From NCBI GenBank assembly GCA_947472885.1, contig CANJBX010000034.1, positions 1 to 37,906 of the forward strand: DNA of 37,906 bases, written 5' to 3'. Shown here piece after piece: positions 17,356-25,418 of this stretch; the first letter of the stretch is position 1; every line of letters begins with the position of its first letter. This stretch comes from Hyphomicrobiaceae bacterium (GTDB lineage Bacteria; Pseudomonadota; Alphaproteobacteria; Rhizobiales; Xanthobacteraceae). The position numbers and the translations under genes are program-made. The notes under the pieces were generated by a model that saw nothing but the letters and a program-made list of their open reading frames with translations, was not told the origin of the DNA and did not search any database.

Positions 17356-17491
17356 TTTTGATGGACCTTGCCGGCATTTGCCGGTACCCGTTCTGGCGTG
17401 CGGGCGAGAACGCGCGGAATGCCGGGGGACGTACATCGGCATCACCGCAAGCCGCCCGCCACAGGGCAATTCGCCCTGACGGGGACCGTCT

Positions 17492-18109
17492 ATGTTGCGT
17501 TCGTCGGCTGGGCCGTTAGCCCGGCGAAAAAACATTCGCGTAAATGTTCGCCTGTGTTTCGGCATCGCGGCTGCCATTGCGCTTGGCGCATTGTCTGGCG
17601 GCTGCACGACGACCGAGACGACCGGCGCGACGGCTGCCGCAGCGCAGCCACGCGGCGCAACCGTCGCCTTTGAATCCATCGACGGCCTGCCGTCCTATCA
17701 ATTCCAGAAACTCGTCCAGTTGCTTTCGCAGGAAGCGGAAACGCGCCAGCTCGCGGTCGTCTCGCGCAGCGGCCCGTCGCAATACCGCATTCGCGGCTAT
17801 GCCTCCGCCCTGATCCAGAGAAAGCGGACCACGATTGCATGGGTCTGGGACGTTTATGACAGCCAGCAGCAGCGCACATTGCGCATTACCGGCGAAGAAC
17901 AGGCCACCAGTCCAAGGCGCGGCTGGGCTGCCGCCGACGACCAGACCATGCAGCGCATCGCCCGTGACGGCATGGCCCAGCTGGCAAATTTCCTGACCAG
18001 TCCGGCAGAACCCCAGCCGCCCGCCGTTTCACCGCCCGCCGCGCCCGGCCCGGCCATTGCCAGCACCGCGGGCATGACGACCCAGGCTTCGCTGGTCGGC
18101 CGGCATTAA
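17492..18109 (+). CDS. Predicted lipoprotein, conserved hypothetical
   Basis: A 205-residue protein. A basic start (RRKNIRVNVR) is followed by a hydrophobic helix and Cys38 in ALSGGC. The residue at -3 is Ser rather than the usual Leu, so lipidation is likely but not certain. The mature part has a compact alpha/beta segment (residues 60-160; ESIDGLPSYQFQKLVQLL, YRIRGYASAL) and a Pro/Ala-rich tail. I recognise no named family. A perfect CtrA-type box lies 137 bp upstream. A GGCGCT/AGCGCC hairpin follows the stop at 18114-18128. Confidence 0.75.
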   Translation: MLRSSAGPLARRKNIRVNVRLCFGIAAAIALGALSGGCTTTETTGATAAAAQPRGATVAFESIDGLPSYQFQKLVQLLSQEAETRQLAVVSRSGPSQYRIRGYASALIQRKRTTIAWVWDVYDSQQQRTLRITGEEQATSPRRGWAAADDQTMQRIARDGMAQLANFLTSPAEPQPPAVSPPAAPGPAIASTAGMTTQASLVGRH

Positions 18110-18113
18110 AACA

Positions 18114-18128
18114 GGCGCTTTCAGCGCC
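18114..18128 (+). terminator. Weak hairpin after the lipoprotein gene
   Basis: GGCGCT-TTC-AGCGCC forms a 6-bp stem 5 nt after the TAA. It is followed by CCAAAAA rather than a U-run, so it is a poor intrinsic terminator; it may protect the mRNA 3' end. Confidence 0.35.
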
Positions 18129-18290
18129 CCAAAAAGCCTCGGGACAACGGATCGGCCTTATTGCCAGCCCGGCGGCCTGCTTGTTAGTCAAACGCGGCCC
18201 TGCATGTCTTTTCGCAATCGTCCATGCACCAAAAAGCGGTTGCCACTCTCACACACGGCGCTCTAAGTAACTCCATCAAGGCACAGGGGA

Positions 18291-19250
18291 ATGGCGATGT
18301 CTGGCGATAACGGGGCGATCAAACTCGTTGCCGGCAATTCGAATCCCCGCCTGGCGAAAGCGATTGCGGCCCATCTCAAGCGCCCGCTCGCCAAGGCCGT
18401 GGTCCGGCGCTTCGCCGACATGGAAATCTTCGTCGAAATTCTCGAGAACGTGCGCGGCGCGGACGTGTTCGTGCTGCAATCGACTTCGTTCCCCGCCAAC
18501 GACCACCTGATGGAGCTGCTCATCATCATCGACGCGCTCCGCCGTTCGTCGGCGCGGCGCATCACGGCAGTCCTTCCCTACTTCGGCTACGCCCGGCAGG
18601 ACCGCAAACCAGGCCCCCGCACCCCCATCTCGGCCAAGCTCGTCGCCAACCTCATTACCAACGCCGGCGCCGACCGCGTCATGACGCTCGACCTGCACGC
18701 CGGACAGATCCAGGGCTTCTTCGACATTCCGACCGACAACCTGTTTGCCGCCCCGGTGATCGTGCGCGACATCCGCGAACGCTTCGACCTCTCCAAGCTG
18801 ATGGTGGTGTCGCCGGACGTCGGCGGCGTGGTGCGTGCCCGCAGCCTTGCCAAACGCATCAACGCCCCGCTCGCCATCATCGACAAGCGGCGCGAACGCG
18901 CCGGCGAGTCCGAAGTGATGAACGTCATCGGCGAAGTGAAGGGCTACACCTGCATTCTCGTCGACGACATCATCGACTCCGGCGGCACCTTGATTAACGC
19001 CGCCGACGCCCTGCTGGAGAACGGCGCGGCGGATGTGTCGGCCTATCTCACCCACGGCGTGCTATCCGGCGGCGCTGTTGCCCGCATCACGGGTTCGCGC
19101 ATCAAGGAACTGGTGATTACGGACTCGATCCAGCCGACCGAGGCGGTGCTCGGCGCCAGCAACATCCGCGTCCTGTCGATTGCGACCCTGATCGCCGAAG
19201 CGATCGAGCGCACGGCGGAAGAGCGTTCGGTGTCGAGCCTGTTCGATTAG
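18291..19250 (+). CDS. prs: Ribose-phosphate pyrophosphokinase
   Basis: Prs makes phosphoribosyl pyrophosphate from ribose 5-phosphate and ATP, feeding purine, pyrimidine, histidine and tryptophan synthesis. The 319 residues contain [18 protein letters not shown] near 61-78, the metal/PRPP signature [17 protein letters not shown] near 128-144, and the PRPP loop [12 protein letters not shown] near 223-234. Class I hallmarks are complete. ATG at 18291 (MAMSGDNG) is taken; a second ATG two codons on is equally possible. The unusual GANTC cluster starts 12 bp after its stop. Confidence 0.97.
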   Translation: MAMSGDNGAIKLVAGNSNPRLAKAIAAHLKRPLAKAVVRRFADMEIFVEILENVRGADVFVLQSTSFPANDHLMELLIIIDALRRSSARRITAVLPYFGYARQDRKPGPRTPISAKLVANLITNAGADRVMTLDLHAGQIQGFFDIPTDNLFAAPVIVRDIRERFDLSKLMVVSPDVGGVVRARSLAKRINAPLAIIDKRRERAGESEVMNVIGEVKGYTCILVDDIIDSGGTLINAADALLENGAADVSAYLTHGVLSGGAVARITGSRIKELVITDSIQPTEAVLGASNIRVLSIATLIAEAIERTAEERSVSSLFD

Positions 19251-19261
19251 GCGCGGTATTC

Positions 19262-19493
19262 GATTCCGGTTTTGACTCCGGAATGACTCGAAAAGAGTCA
19301 AAATGACTCAAAAAGAGTCACGAACGCCCCGACGACTCCCACTGAGTCAGTTTGTCGCACAATGCGACTCACTTGGCTGTGGACGGATTCACCGCCCGCA
19401 TTGTCAGATTCTCGCAAATCACAGACTACCGACATGTCAGCCACGTTTTGGCGGACCTGAATCGGAGAGCTAAAGTCGGATCACAAGTGATTC
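19262..19493. promoter_or_regulatory. Helically phased cluster of 13 GANTC (CcrM) sites
   Basis: GANTC starts occur at 19262, 19274, 19285, 19295, 19305, 19315, 19334, 19344, 19366, 19386, 19407, 19459 and 19489. Ten of the 12 intervals fall within 2 bp of multiples of about 10.4 bp, and all 13 fit one phase grid within about 2 bp. Three pairs are GACTC-N5-GAGTC inverted repeats (19285-19299, 19305-19319, 19334-19348). The first two belong to a 20-bp tandem unit. GANTC is the methylation site of CcrM in alphaproteobacteria. The cluster lies between prs and the YbjN-like gene and may control the latter. The sites are directly seen; function is inferred. Confidence 0.8.
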
Positions 19494-19662
19494 GGAGTAG
19501 CCGGGTCAATTCCCCCAAGGGTGCCGAGGCCGCGACATAGTGGCCGGGTTTCAAGGTGGACTTACCGTTGTGTCGCGTACGCGTGAAGTCGAGCGTACGT
19601 CGTTTTCAAACACAAATCGCCTTGTTGCGTGCGGCGCAGCGGGCCAGCGGCAGGTACTTACG

Positions 19663-20163
19663 ATGTCTCTCGTCGAATTGATGCGGACTCCCCCATACAA
19701 TCCCCTCGATGCCGTCGAACGTCTCGCGCTGATGCGCGAATGGGACTACGAGCGCTCCACCGAAGACGAAGTCACCCTGACCGTCGCCGGAACCGGCGCG
19801 GACTATCAGGTATCGTTCACCTGGATGTGCGACATCGAGGCGATGCACATCGCCTGCGCCTTCGACATGAAGGCACCGACGAAGCGGCGCACTGAGATGG
19901 CCGAACTGGTGTGCATGGTCAACGAACAACTCTGGATCGGCCACTTCGATCACTGGAACAAGGACGGCCTTGTCATGTTCCGGCAGTCGCTGATGCTGGC
20001 CGGCGGCAACATGGCGACCGATACCCAGTGCGAGGCGCTGCTGGCTGTCGCGGTGGACGCCTGCGAACGCTACTACCAGGCGTTCCAGTTCGTCGCCTGG
20101 GCCGGCAAAACCGCGCGTGAATCGCTCGATGCCACCTTGTTCGAGACGGTCGGTGCGGCGTAA
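19663..20163 (+). CDS. YbjN-domain protein
   Basis: ATG at 19663 (MSLVELMRTPPYNP) gives 166 residues and matches the start I expect for alphaproteobacterial YbjN-like proteins; the open frame extends 41 codons further upstream. Landmarks are VSFTWMCDIEAMHIACAFD near 45-63, MVNEQLWIGHFDHWNKDG near 84-101, and CERYYQAFQFVAWAGK near 137-152. YbjN relatives resemble type III secretion chaperones in fold and affect stress and motility in enterobacteria; the function here is unknown. It is preceded by the GANTC cluster and followed 9 bp later by proC. Confidence 0.85.
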   Translation: MSLVELMRTPPYNPLDAVERLALMREWDYERSTEDEVTLTVAGTGADYQVSFTWMCDIEAMHIACAFDMKAPTKRRTEMAELVCMVNEQLWIGHFDHWNKDGLVMFRQSLMLAGGNMATDTQCEALLAVAVDACERYYQAFQFVAWAGKTARESLDATLFETVGAA

Positions 20164-20172
20164 ACCTTTGCT

Positions 20173-21003
20173 GTGAGCAAAGAGACTTCACTGAAAGACA
20201 TCGCGGGGACAGTTGTCCTGGTCGGCGCCGGCAAGATGGGCGCCGCCATGCTGGACGGCTGGGTCGCGCGCGGGCTCGATCCGGCGAAGGTCGTGGTTAT
20301 CGAGCCGCAGCCGTCGCTGCAGGTCGTGCGCTATGGTGCACGCGGGTTGAAGATCAATCCTGAAGGCGGCGCGATCCAGGCTGCTGTCGTTGTCATCGCG
20401 ATCAAGCCGCAGGCCGCCGCCAACGCAATGCCGTCACTGGCGCGGTTCATCTCGCCTGCGACGGTCGCCGTCTCGATCATGGCGGGCAAGACGCTCAAAT
20501 TCCTGCAGGACGGGTTGCCTCCCGGCACCGCCATCGTGCGTTCGATGCCGAACACACCGGCGGCGATTGGGCGCGGCATCACGGTCGTCGTGCCGAATGC
20601 GCAAGTGACGCCGGCACAACGCCACGCCGCAGACCTGTTGCTGGCGGCGGCCGGCGCGGTCGAGTGGATTTCGGATGAGGCATTGATGGATGCCGTCACA
20701 GCCGTGTCCGGCTCCGGCCCGGCCTATGTGTTCCTGCTGGCGGAAGCACTCGCCAAGGCGGGTGCGGCGGCGGGCCTGCCGCCCGACCTCGCCGAAAAGC
20801 TCGCGCGCGTCACCGTTGCCGGTTCCGGCGAACTGCTGCACCTCTCCAGCGACGACGCCGCGACCTTGCGCAAGAACGTCACCTCGCCGGGCGGCACTAC
20901 AGCCGCCGCGCTGGAGGTGCTGATGGGATCCGACGGCCTCGACCCGCTGATGAAAAAAGCAATCGCAGCAGCCGCCAAGCGTTCACGGGAATTGGGCAGC
21001 TAA
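20173..21003 (+). CDS. proC: Pyrroline-5-carboxylate reductase
   Basis: ProC reduces pyrroline-5-carboxylate to proline with NAD(P)H, the last step of proline synthesis. The 276 residues begin with a GTG (MSKETSLKDIAG). The Rossmann motif is VGAGKMGAAMLDG near residues 17-29. Later come RSMPNTPAAIGRG near 120-132, SGSGPAYVFLLAEAL near 179-193 and the C-terminal NVTSPGGTTAAALE near 235-248. It lies 9 bp after the YbjN-like gene, an arrangement conserved in rhizobia. Confidence 0.96.
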   Translation: MSKETSLKDIAGTVVLVGAGKMGAAMLDGWVARGLDPAKVVVIEPQPSLQVVRYGARGLKINPEGGAIQAAVVVIAIKPQAAANAMPSLARFISPATVAVSIMAGKTLKFLQDGLPPGTAIVRSMPNTPAAIGRGITVVVPNAQVTPAQRHAADLLLAAAGAVEWISDEALMDAVTAVSGSGPAYVFLLAEALAKAGAAAGLPPDLAEKLARVTVAGSGELLHLSSDDAATLRKNVTSPGGTTAAALEVLMGSDGLDPLMKKAIAAAAKRSRELGS

Positions 21004-21125
21004 GTCCGGAAAAGCGCGTCGCAGACGCTTATTCCGCCGCGGCCAAGCCGGCAGACGCCTTGGAATAGTCACCGTGGACACCTTACATTAGGCTGGTATT
21101 GTATTAGCCCGATGGGAGGCCCGTC

Positions 21126-21842
21126 ATGGCCCGTAAATCCACACGCCGCAAAGCCCCGTCTCGCGCCGCTCCTCGCCGCAAAGCCGCCGCGCCCAAGCGG
21201 CCAGCCGCAGCGAATACCCGCGAAGCAATCATCGGCGCGTTCATGGACCTGCTTTCCGAAAAGCCGTTCGAACAGATCGGCTTAGCCGATGTGGCCACGC
21301 AGGCGGATATCTCGCTCGCGGACCTGCGCCAGGAATTCAACTCGACGCTCGCGATCCTCGCCGGTCATGTGAAGATGATCGACCGCGCCGTGCTGTCCGG
21401 CGGCGATGGCGACATGGCAGACGAGACGGCGCGCGACCGGCTGTTCGACGTGCTGATGCGCCGCCTTGAGGCGATGGCGCCCGATCGCAACGCGCTGCGT
21501 TCGTTATTGAAATCCGCCTCCCGCAATCCGGGACTGGCGCTTGCGCTCAACGCCATGGCGGTGCGCTCGCAGCAATGGATGCTGACGACGGCGGGTATTC
21601 CTTGCGCAGGTCCCAAGGGGATGATCCGGGCACAAGGGCTCGCGATCCTGTTTGCGCGCGTCGTGATGACATTCGCCGACGACGATGACGACAACACCCG
21701 CACCATGGCGGCGCTCGACCGCGCGCTGGCAAATGGCGAACGCTACGTCACCTTCCTCGATGGGCTATGCCGCTTTGTGCCCAAGCCCGGCCGTGGGCGG
21801 CGGCGGCGCCACATGAACGATGAAGCGGCCGAAGCCGCCTAA
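21126..21842 (+). CDS. TetR-family transcriptional regulator with basic N-terminal tail
   Basis: A 238-residue regulator. Residues 31-75 look like a TetR helix-turn-helix (ANTREAIIGAFMDLLSEKPFEQIGLADVATQADISLADL). The rest is helical ligand-binding/dimer domain. Unusually, the first 30 residues are Lys/Arg/Ala/Pro-rich (KSTRRKAPSRAAPRRKAAA), like histone H1 tails, and may add nonspecific DNA binding. GGGAGG at 21114-21119 is the ribosome binding site. The target and ligand are unknown. It precedes a cupin gene on the same strand, with 70 bp between. Confidence 0.87.
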   Translation: MARKSTRRKAPSRAAPRRKAAAPKRPAAANTREAIIGAFMDLLSEKPFEQIGLADVATQADISLADLRQEFNSTLAILAGHVKMIDRAVLSGGDGDMADETARDRLFDVLMRRLEAMAPDRNALRSLLKSASRNPGLALALNAMAVRSQQWMLTTAGIPCAGPKGMIRAQGLAILFARVVMTFADDDDDNTRTMAALDRALANGERYVTFLDGLCRFVPKPGRGRRRRHMNDEAAEAA

Positions 21843-21912
21843 ACCACCGAAGCCGCACGCGATTTTATGCGCGGAATGCTACAACCGCTCCTGATTGAAT
21901 CAGGAGAGACGA

Positions 21913-22446
21913 ATGCCGCGTCCCGTTCTCAATATTGCCGATGTTGAATTCCGCGCCTGGGGCCACAACGCCGGCTGGCCGGCCGGGGTCAATGCGCGCG
22001 AGGACTACCAGGCCAAGCTCGGCGATATCGGACGCAGGCTGGGTGCCCAGAAGCTCGGCTATAACGTCACCGTCATTCCGCCGCGCAAGCAGGGCTTCCC
22101 CCTGCACAGCCACCGCGCCAACGAGGAAATGTTTTTCATCCTTTCCGGCACCGGAGAGCTGCGCATCGGTCATGAACGCCACCCGCTGAAGGCCGGCGAC
22201 GTCGTCTGCTGCCCGCCCGGCGGGCCGGAAACTGCACACCAGATCGTCAACACGTCCGATGAAGAGCTGAAGTTTCTCGCCGTCTCGACGCGGATCACCC
22301 CGGACATCAGCGACTATCCCGAAAGCAAGAAGTTCGGCGTGTTCGGAGAATTCGCCGATGCCGAGGGCAAGCCGCAGCACTTCCGCCACATCGGCCGGCA
22401 CGAGAACAATATCGACTACTGGGATGGCGAGCCGGAGAAGTCTTAG
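21913..22446 (+). CDS. Cupin-domain protein
   Basis: A 177-residue single-cupin protein. The start is ATG at 21913, with AGGAGA at 21902-21907; an in-frame ATG six codons upstream is less well placed. Cupin motif 1 is FPLHSHRANEEMFFILSGTG (HxH, then Glu and Gly). Motif 2 is GDVVCCPPGGPETAHQIVN (PxG and the last metal-ligand His). All four metal ligands are present. Enzymatic or sensory role is unknown. Confidence 0.85.
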   Translation: MPRPVLNIADVEFRAWGHNAGWPAGVNAREDYQAKLGDIGRRLGAQKLGYNVTVIPPRKQGFPLHSHRANEEMFFILSGTGELRIGHERHPLKAGDVVCCPPGGPETAHQIVNTSDEELKFLAVSTRITPDISDYPESKKFGVFGEFADAEGKPQHFRHIGRHENNIDYWDGEPEKS

Positions 22447-22454
22447 TTTGAGTG

Positions 22455-22527
22455 GGGCGTGATCTAATCCGAAAACCGGCATCCACCCCGGATCAGGTCC
22501 GGGGCAGGCTTTTTCGGGATCACGCCC
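22455..22527. repeat. Nested palindromic intergenic element, likely bidirectional terminator
   Basis: The outer arms are GGGCGTGATC near 22455 and GATCACGCCC ending at 22527, extended by CCGAAAA/TTTTTCGG. Inside, CCCCGGA/TCCGGGG (22486-22492 and 22498-22504) form a 7-bp stem with a 5-nt loop. It fills the space between the convergent cupin and histidine kinase genes and ends at the kinase stop. Similar CGTGATCCCGAAAA elements recur in rhizobial genomes as I remember them. It could stop transcription both ways. Confidence 0.7.
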
Positions 22528-23915
22528 TAAACAGGCACCCGCACCGTCGCCCGTAATCCGCCGAGCGGACTGTCGCCGAGTGTGATGTCGCCGCCATGCG
22601 AGCGCGCGATGTCGCGGGCAATCGCCAGTCCAAGTCCCGTTCCGCCCTCATCCTGATTGCGCGCATCGTCGAGCCGCAGGAACGGCTTGAACACATCCTC
22701 ACGCATCTGCGCCGGAATGCCGGGGCCGTCATCGTCCACCGTCACGGTCAGCCAGCGGTGATCGCGGTGCCCCGTCATGGAAATGGATTTCGAGAACCGC
22801 GCGGCGTTCGACACGAGATTTGAAATGCAGCGCTTGAATGCGTTGGGCCGCACGGTGACGACCGGCTGACCGTGAAACACCGACGTGACGCTGTGGCCAT
22901 GGCGTTCCATGTCGAGTTTCAGTTCATCGAGGAACATCGCCATGTCGGTCGGCTCGGACTGCTCGCCGGCATCGCCCCGCGCGAAGGCGAGATAGGCCTC
23001 CAGCATCCGGCTCATTTCATCGACGTCGCGCTTCATGGCCTCTACCTCGGGACTGTCGCCGATGATCGCGAGTTCGAGCTTGAAGCGCGTCAGCACCGTG
23101 CGCAGGTCATGCGACACGCCCGCCAGCATCGTGGTGCGTTGTTCAATCGTGCGCTCGACACGCGATTTCATTTCAATGAAGGCGCGTGCCGCGCGCCGCA
23201 CCTCGGTCGCGCCGCGCGGCCGGAAATTCGGCGCGTCACGGCCCTTGCCGAAACTTTCCGCCGCGTCGGCAAGCCGCAGGATCGGCTTGATCTGGTTGCG
23301 CAGGAACAGGATCGCCACCGCCAGCAGCACCAGCGATGTGCCGACCATCCACAGCAGGAAGATTTCGGAATTCGACGCATAGGCCGCGTTGCGGCGCGCG
23401 AACACGCGCATCACGGCATTGTCGAGCTGGATGCGGATTTCAACGAGCGACGAACGTCCGACCGTATCGATCCAGTATGGTTTGCCGATCTGCTTGCGCA
23501 GTTCTTCCGACAGCGCCTGATCGAGCAGCGAGAAAAATGGCTTCGGTCCCGGCGGCGGCATTTCGCTCACCGGGAGAAAATCCACCACAAGGCCGAGCCG
23601 CTCCTGCGCGATCTTGCGCAGCTGCGCGCTGTCGAGGTCCTGCGGATAAACTTTGTAAATGTCGATCAACCCCGCGATGTCCTGCGTCACGGCAGCGGAG
23701 AGGCGGCGCGTCACGGTGTTCCAGTGGCGCTCCATGAACACGAAGGCAACGACCGATTGCAGGATCACCATTGGCGCGATGATGATGAGCAGCGAGCGGC
23801 CATAGAGGCCGGCCGGCATCTTGCCCTTGACCCAGATGCCGGTGACATCCCACACACGCCAGATCGAATGCGCCACGGTGCGCAGCCGCGCCATGCCGAC
23901 ATCAAGCGTCGTCAT
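22527..23915 (-). CDS. EnvZ-like sensor histidine kinase
   Basis: A 462-residue inner-membrane kinase. Membrane helices are near 40-60 and 185-205 with a periplasmic domain between. A HAMP segment follows (about 206-260). The dimerisation/phosphoacceptor site is His269 in AGVSHDLRT. The ATPase domain has NLVSNAARFS near residue 379, DDGPGIP and GGTGLGLAIARDIARSHGG. The start overlaps the response-regulator stop (ATGA), so they are a cognate pair. The signal is unknown. Confidence 0.95.
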   Translation of the reverse strand: MTTLDVGMARLRTVAHSIWRVWDVTGIWVKGKMPAGLYGRSLLIIIAPMVILQSVVAFVFMERHWNTVTRRLSAAVTQDIAGLIDIYKVYPQDLDSAQLRKIAQERLGLVVDFLPVSEMPPPGPKPFFSLLDQALSEELRKQIGKPYWIDTVGRSSLVEIRIQLDNAVMRVFARRNAAYASNSEIFLLWMVGTSLVLLAVAILFLRNQIKPILRLADAAESFGKGRDAPNFRPRGATEVRRAARAFIEMKSRVERTIEQRTTMLAGVSHDLRTVLTRFKLELAIIGDSPEVEAMKRDVDEMSRMLEAYLAFARGDAGEQSEPTDMAMFLDELKLDMERHGHSVTSVFHGQPVVTVRPNAFKRCISNLVSNAARFSKSISMTGHRDHRWLTVTVDDDGPGIPAQMREDVFKPFLRLDDARNQDEGGTGLGLAIARDIARSHGGDITLGDSPLGGLRATVRVPV

Positions 23916-24640
23916 GTCGACACCACCAGCCGGTAGCCGACGCCGCGCACGGTCTGCACGATCAGCGGATTGGTCGGATCGCTCTCGATCTTGCGTCGCA
24001 GCCGGTTGATCTGCACATCGACCGCGCGTTCGCTGGCCGAAGCTGCATCGCTCGCAAGCGCGAGGCGCGGCACGGTCTCGCCCGGCGCGACCGCCAGCAG
24101 CCGCAGCATGTCGCGCTCGCGGTCGGTGAGATGAACGATCTCCTCGCCGCGCCGCAGCTCGCCACGCCCAACGTGATAGACGAACGGCCCGAAGCGCAGC
24201 GTTTCCGCCGGCGGTGGCGTCGGTGCGGGCTGGGCGCGCTTGAGGATCGCAGAAATGCGCAACGAGAGTTCGCGCGGCTCGAACGGCTTGGCCATGTAGT
24301 CGTCGGCGCCGAGTTCAAGTCCGTTGATGCGGTTTTCGGTTTCGTCGCGCGCGGTCAGCATCAGGATCGGCACATGAGATTTCTCGCGCACGGCCTTCAC
24401 GAGTTCGAAGCCATTTTCACCCGGCATCATCACGTCAAGAATGAGCAGGTCGAAATCCAGGCCGACCAGCTTGCCGCGCGCATCCCTGGCGCTCACTGCC
24501 GTGGTCACGCGATAGCCTTCGCCCTGCAGGAAGCGCGATACCAGGCTGCGAATGCGCGTGTCGTCATCGACGACCAGCAAATGCGGCGCGTTGTCCGCGG
24601 GCGCGGCTGGCTTGGTGCTCGTGGGTAAGGCGGCGTTCAA
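23912..24640 (-). CDS. OmpR-family response regulator (PetR-like)
   Basis: A 242-residue regulator. Receiver domain residues 20-135 carry the acidic pair VVDDD near 23-27, phosphoacceptor Asp69 in LLILDVMMPG and Lys118 in MAKPF. A winged-helix DNA-binding domain follows (about 150-240), ending VQTVRGVGYRLVV. It overlaps the kinase gene and starts 3 bp after the MarR gene. A MarR gene followed by an OmpR-type regulator recalls petPR of Rhodobacter capsulatus, and related regulators have been called CenR; both names are only suggested by layout. Confidence 0.93.
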   Translation of the reverse strand: MNAALPTSTKPAAPADNAPHLLVVDDDTRIRSLVSRFLQGEGYRVTTAVSARDARGKLVGLDFDLLILDVMMPGENGFELVKAVREKSHVPILMLTARDETENRINGLELGADDYMAKPFEPRELSLRISAILKRAQPAPTPPPAETLRFGPFVYHVGRGELRRGEEIVHLTDRERDMLRLLAVAPGETVPRLALASDAASASERAVDVQINRLRRKIESDPTNPLIVQTVRGVGYRLVVST

Positions 24641-24643
24641 GGC

Positions 24644-25189
24644 CTAGTCGCGCCGCCGCGCAACATTGGCACGCTCGATCAGGTCCAGCACGCCGGCACG
24701 GCCATCGGTGTCGATGATGGCGGCGAGGAACTTGCGCGCTGCCTCGCTGGCCTCGGGGCCGACTTCGTTGAGCGCGCGCGTGATCCGCGTGGTCTGAAGC
24801 TGCGCCAGCTTGAGCGCCAGCGCCTCGCCCTTCTCGGTGACGTAGAGGAGCCGCTGGCGGCGGTCGCTCTCGCCTTCCTTCTGGATGACGTAGCCCTCAT
24901 CGACGAGCTGCTTGAGCACACGGCCAAGCGATTGCTTGGTGATGCGCAGGATTTCCAGAAGGTCGGCGACCTTCATCCCGCGATTCCGGTTCACAAAATG
25001 CAGCACGCGATGGTGCGCCCGGCCAAACCCGAGTTTTTCCAGAACGTCGTCGGGATCGCCCACGAAGTCCCTGTAAGCAAAAAACAAAAGCTCGATGACG
25101 TCCCATTGGGGCTCGCTCCCGGCAGCCCCTGCTTCGGGCTCCAGGCGGGGTGGGCGGGCTTTTGCCGCAGCTAAATTTATGTCAGCCAT
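24644..25189 (-). CDS. MarR-family transcriptional regulator (PetP-like)
   Basis: The start MADINLAAAKARPP at 25189 is preferred, giving 181 residues; a longer frame extends upstream but lacks family similarity. The winged helix-turn-helix spans about residues 70-120 (MKVADLLEILRITKQSLGRVLKQ, then the basic wing SDRRQRLLY). No strong Shine-Dalgarno is visible. An inverted repeat at 25179-25197 covers the start codon and could be its own operator. It is first in an operon with the response regulator and kinase, divergent from ilvE. Confidence 0.88.
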   Translation of the reverse strand: MADINLAAAKARPPRLEPEAGAAGSEPQWDVIELLFFAYRDFVGDPDDVLEKLGFGRAHHRVLHFVNRNRGMKVADLLEILRITKQSLGRVLKQLVDEGYVIQKEGESDRRQRLLYVTEKGEALALKLAQLQTTRITRALNEVGPEASEAARKFLAAIIDTDGRAGVLDLIERANVARRRD

Positions 25190-25197
25190 GTTGACAT
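25179..25197. promoter_or_regulatory. Inverted repeat at the MarR start (possible operator)
   Basis: ATGTCA-N7-TGACAT spans the MarR start codon and touches the candidate ilvE -35 box. It would suit autoregulation or joint control of the divergent operon. The repeat is visible; the binding protein is inferred. Confidence 0.45.
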
Positions 25198-25219
25198 ATT
25201 TTGGTCTGTTTGTTACGCT
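25191..25219 (+). promoter_or_regulatory. Candidate promoter for ilvE
   Basis: TTGACA (25191-25196), a 17-bp spacer and TACGCT (25214-25219) resemble a sigma-70 promoter, leaving an mRNA leader of about 190 nt before ilvE. The -10 is a moderate match only. Confidence 0.35.
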
Positions 25220-25418
25220 TGACCCCGAGATTACGAAAGGATCATGCTCGCGGACGCCGTTTACAGGTTGCCGTTGCACCGATCCCCGAAACTAGGCTTA
25301 AAACTAGGCTCGAAAATGGGTCCCAACGGTTCGCACACCATACCGGACTGGGGACCCGACGCAAAATCCGGTGCAACAGGCCACAGGCGCCGTCGCGCCC
25401 TGCCCGCGGAGGAATGAA

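Noticed and set aside
21091-21109. GGCT-N11-AGCC as a TetR operator
   Set aside because: Arms of only 4 bp occur often by chance; not enough to call.
22872-23936. 354-codon plus-strand frame opposite the histidine kinase
   Set aside because: Antisense shadow; the kinase has complete domains on the other strand.
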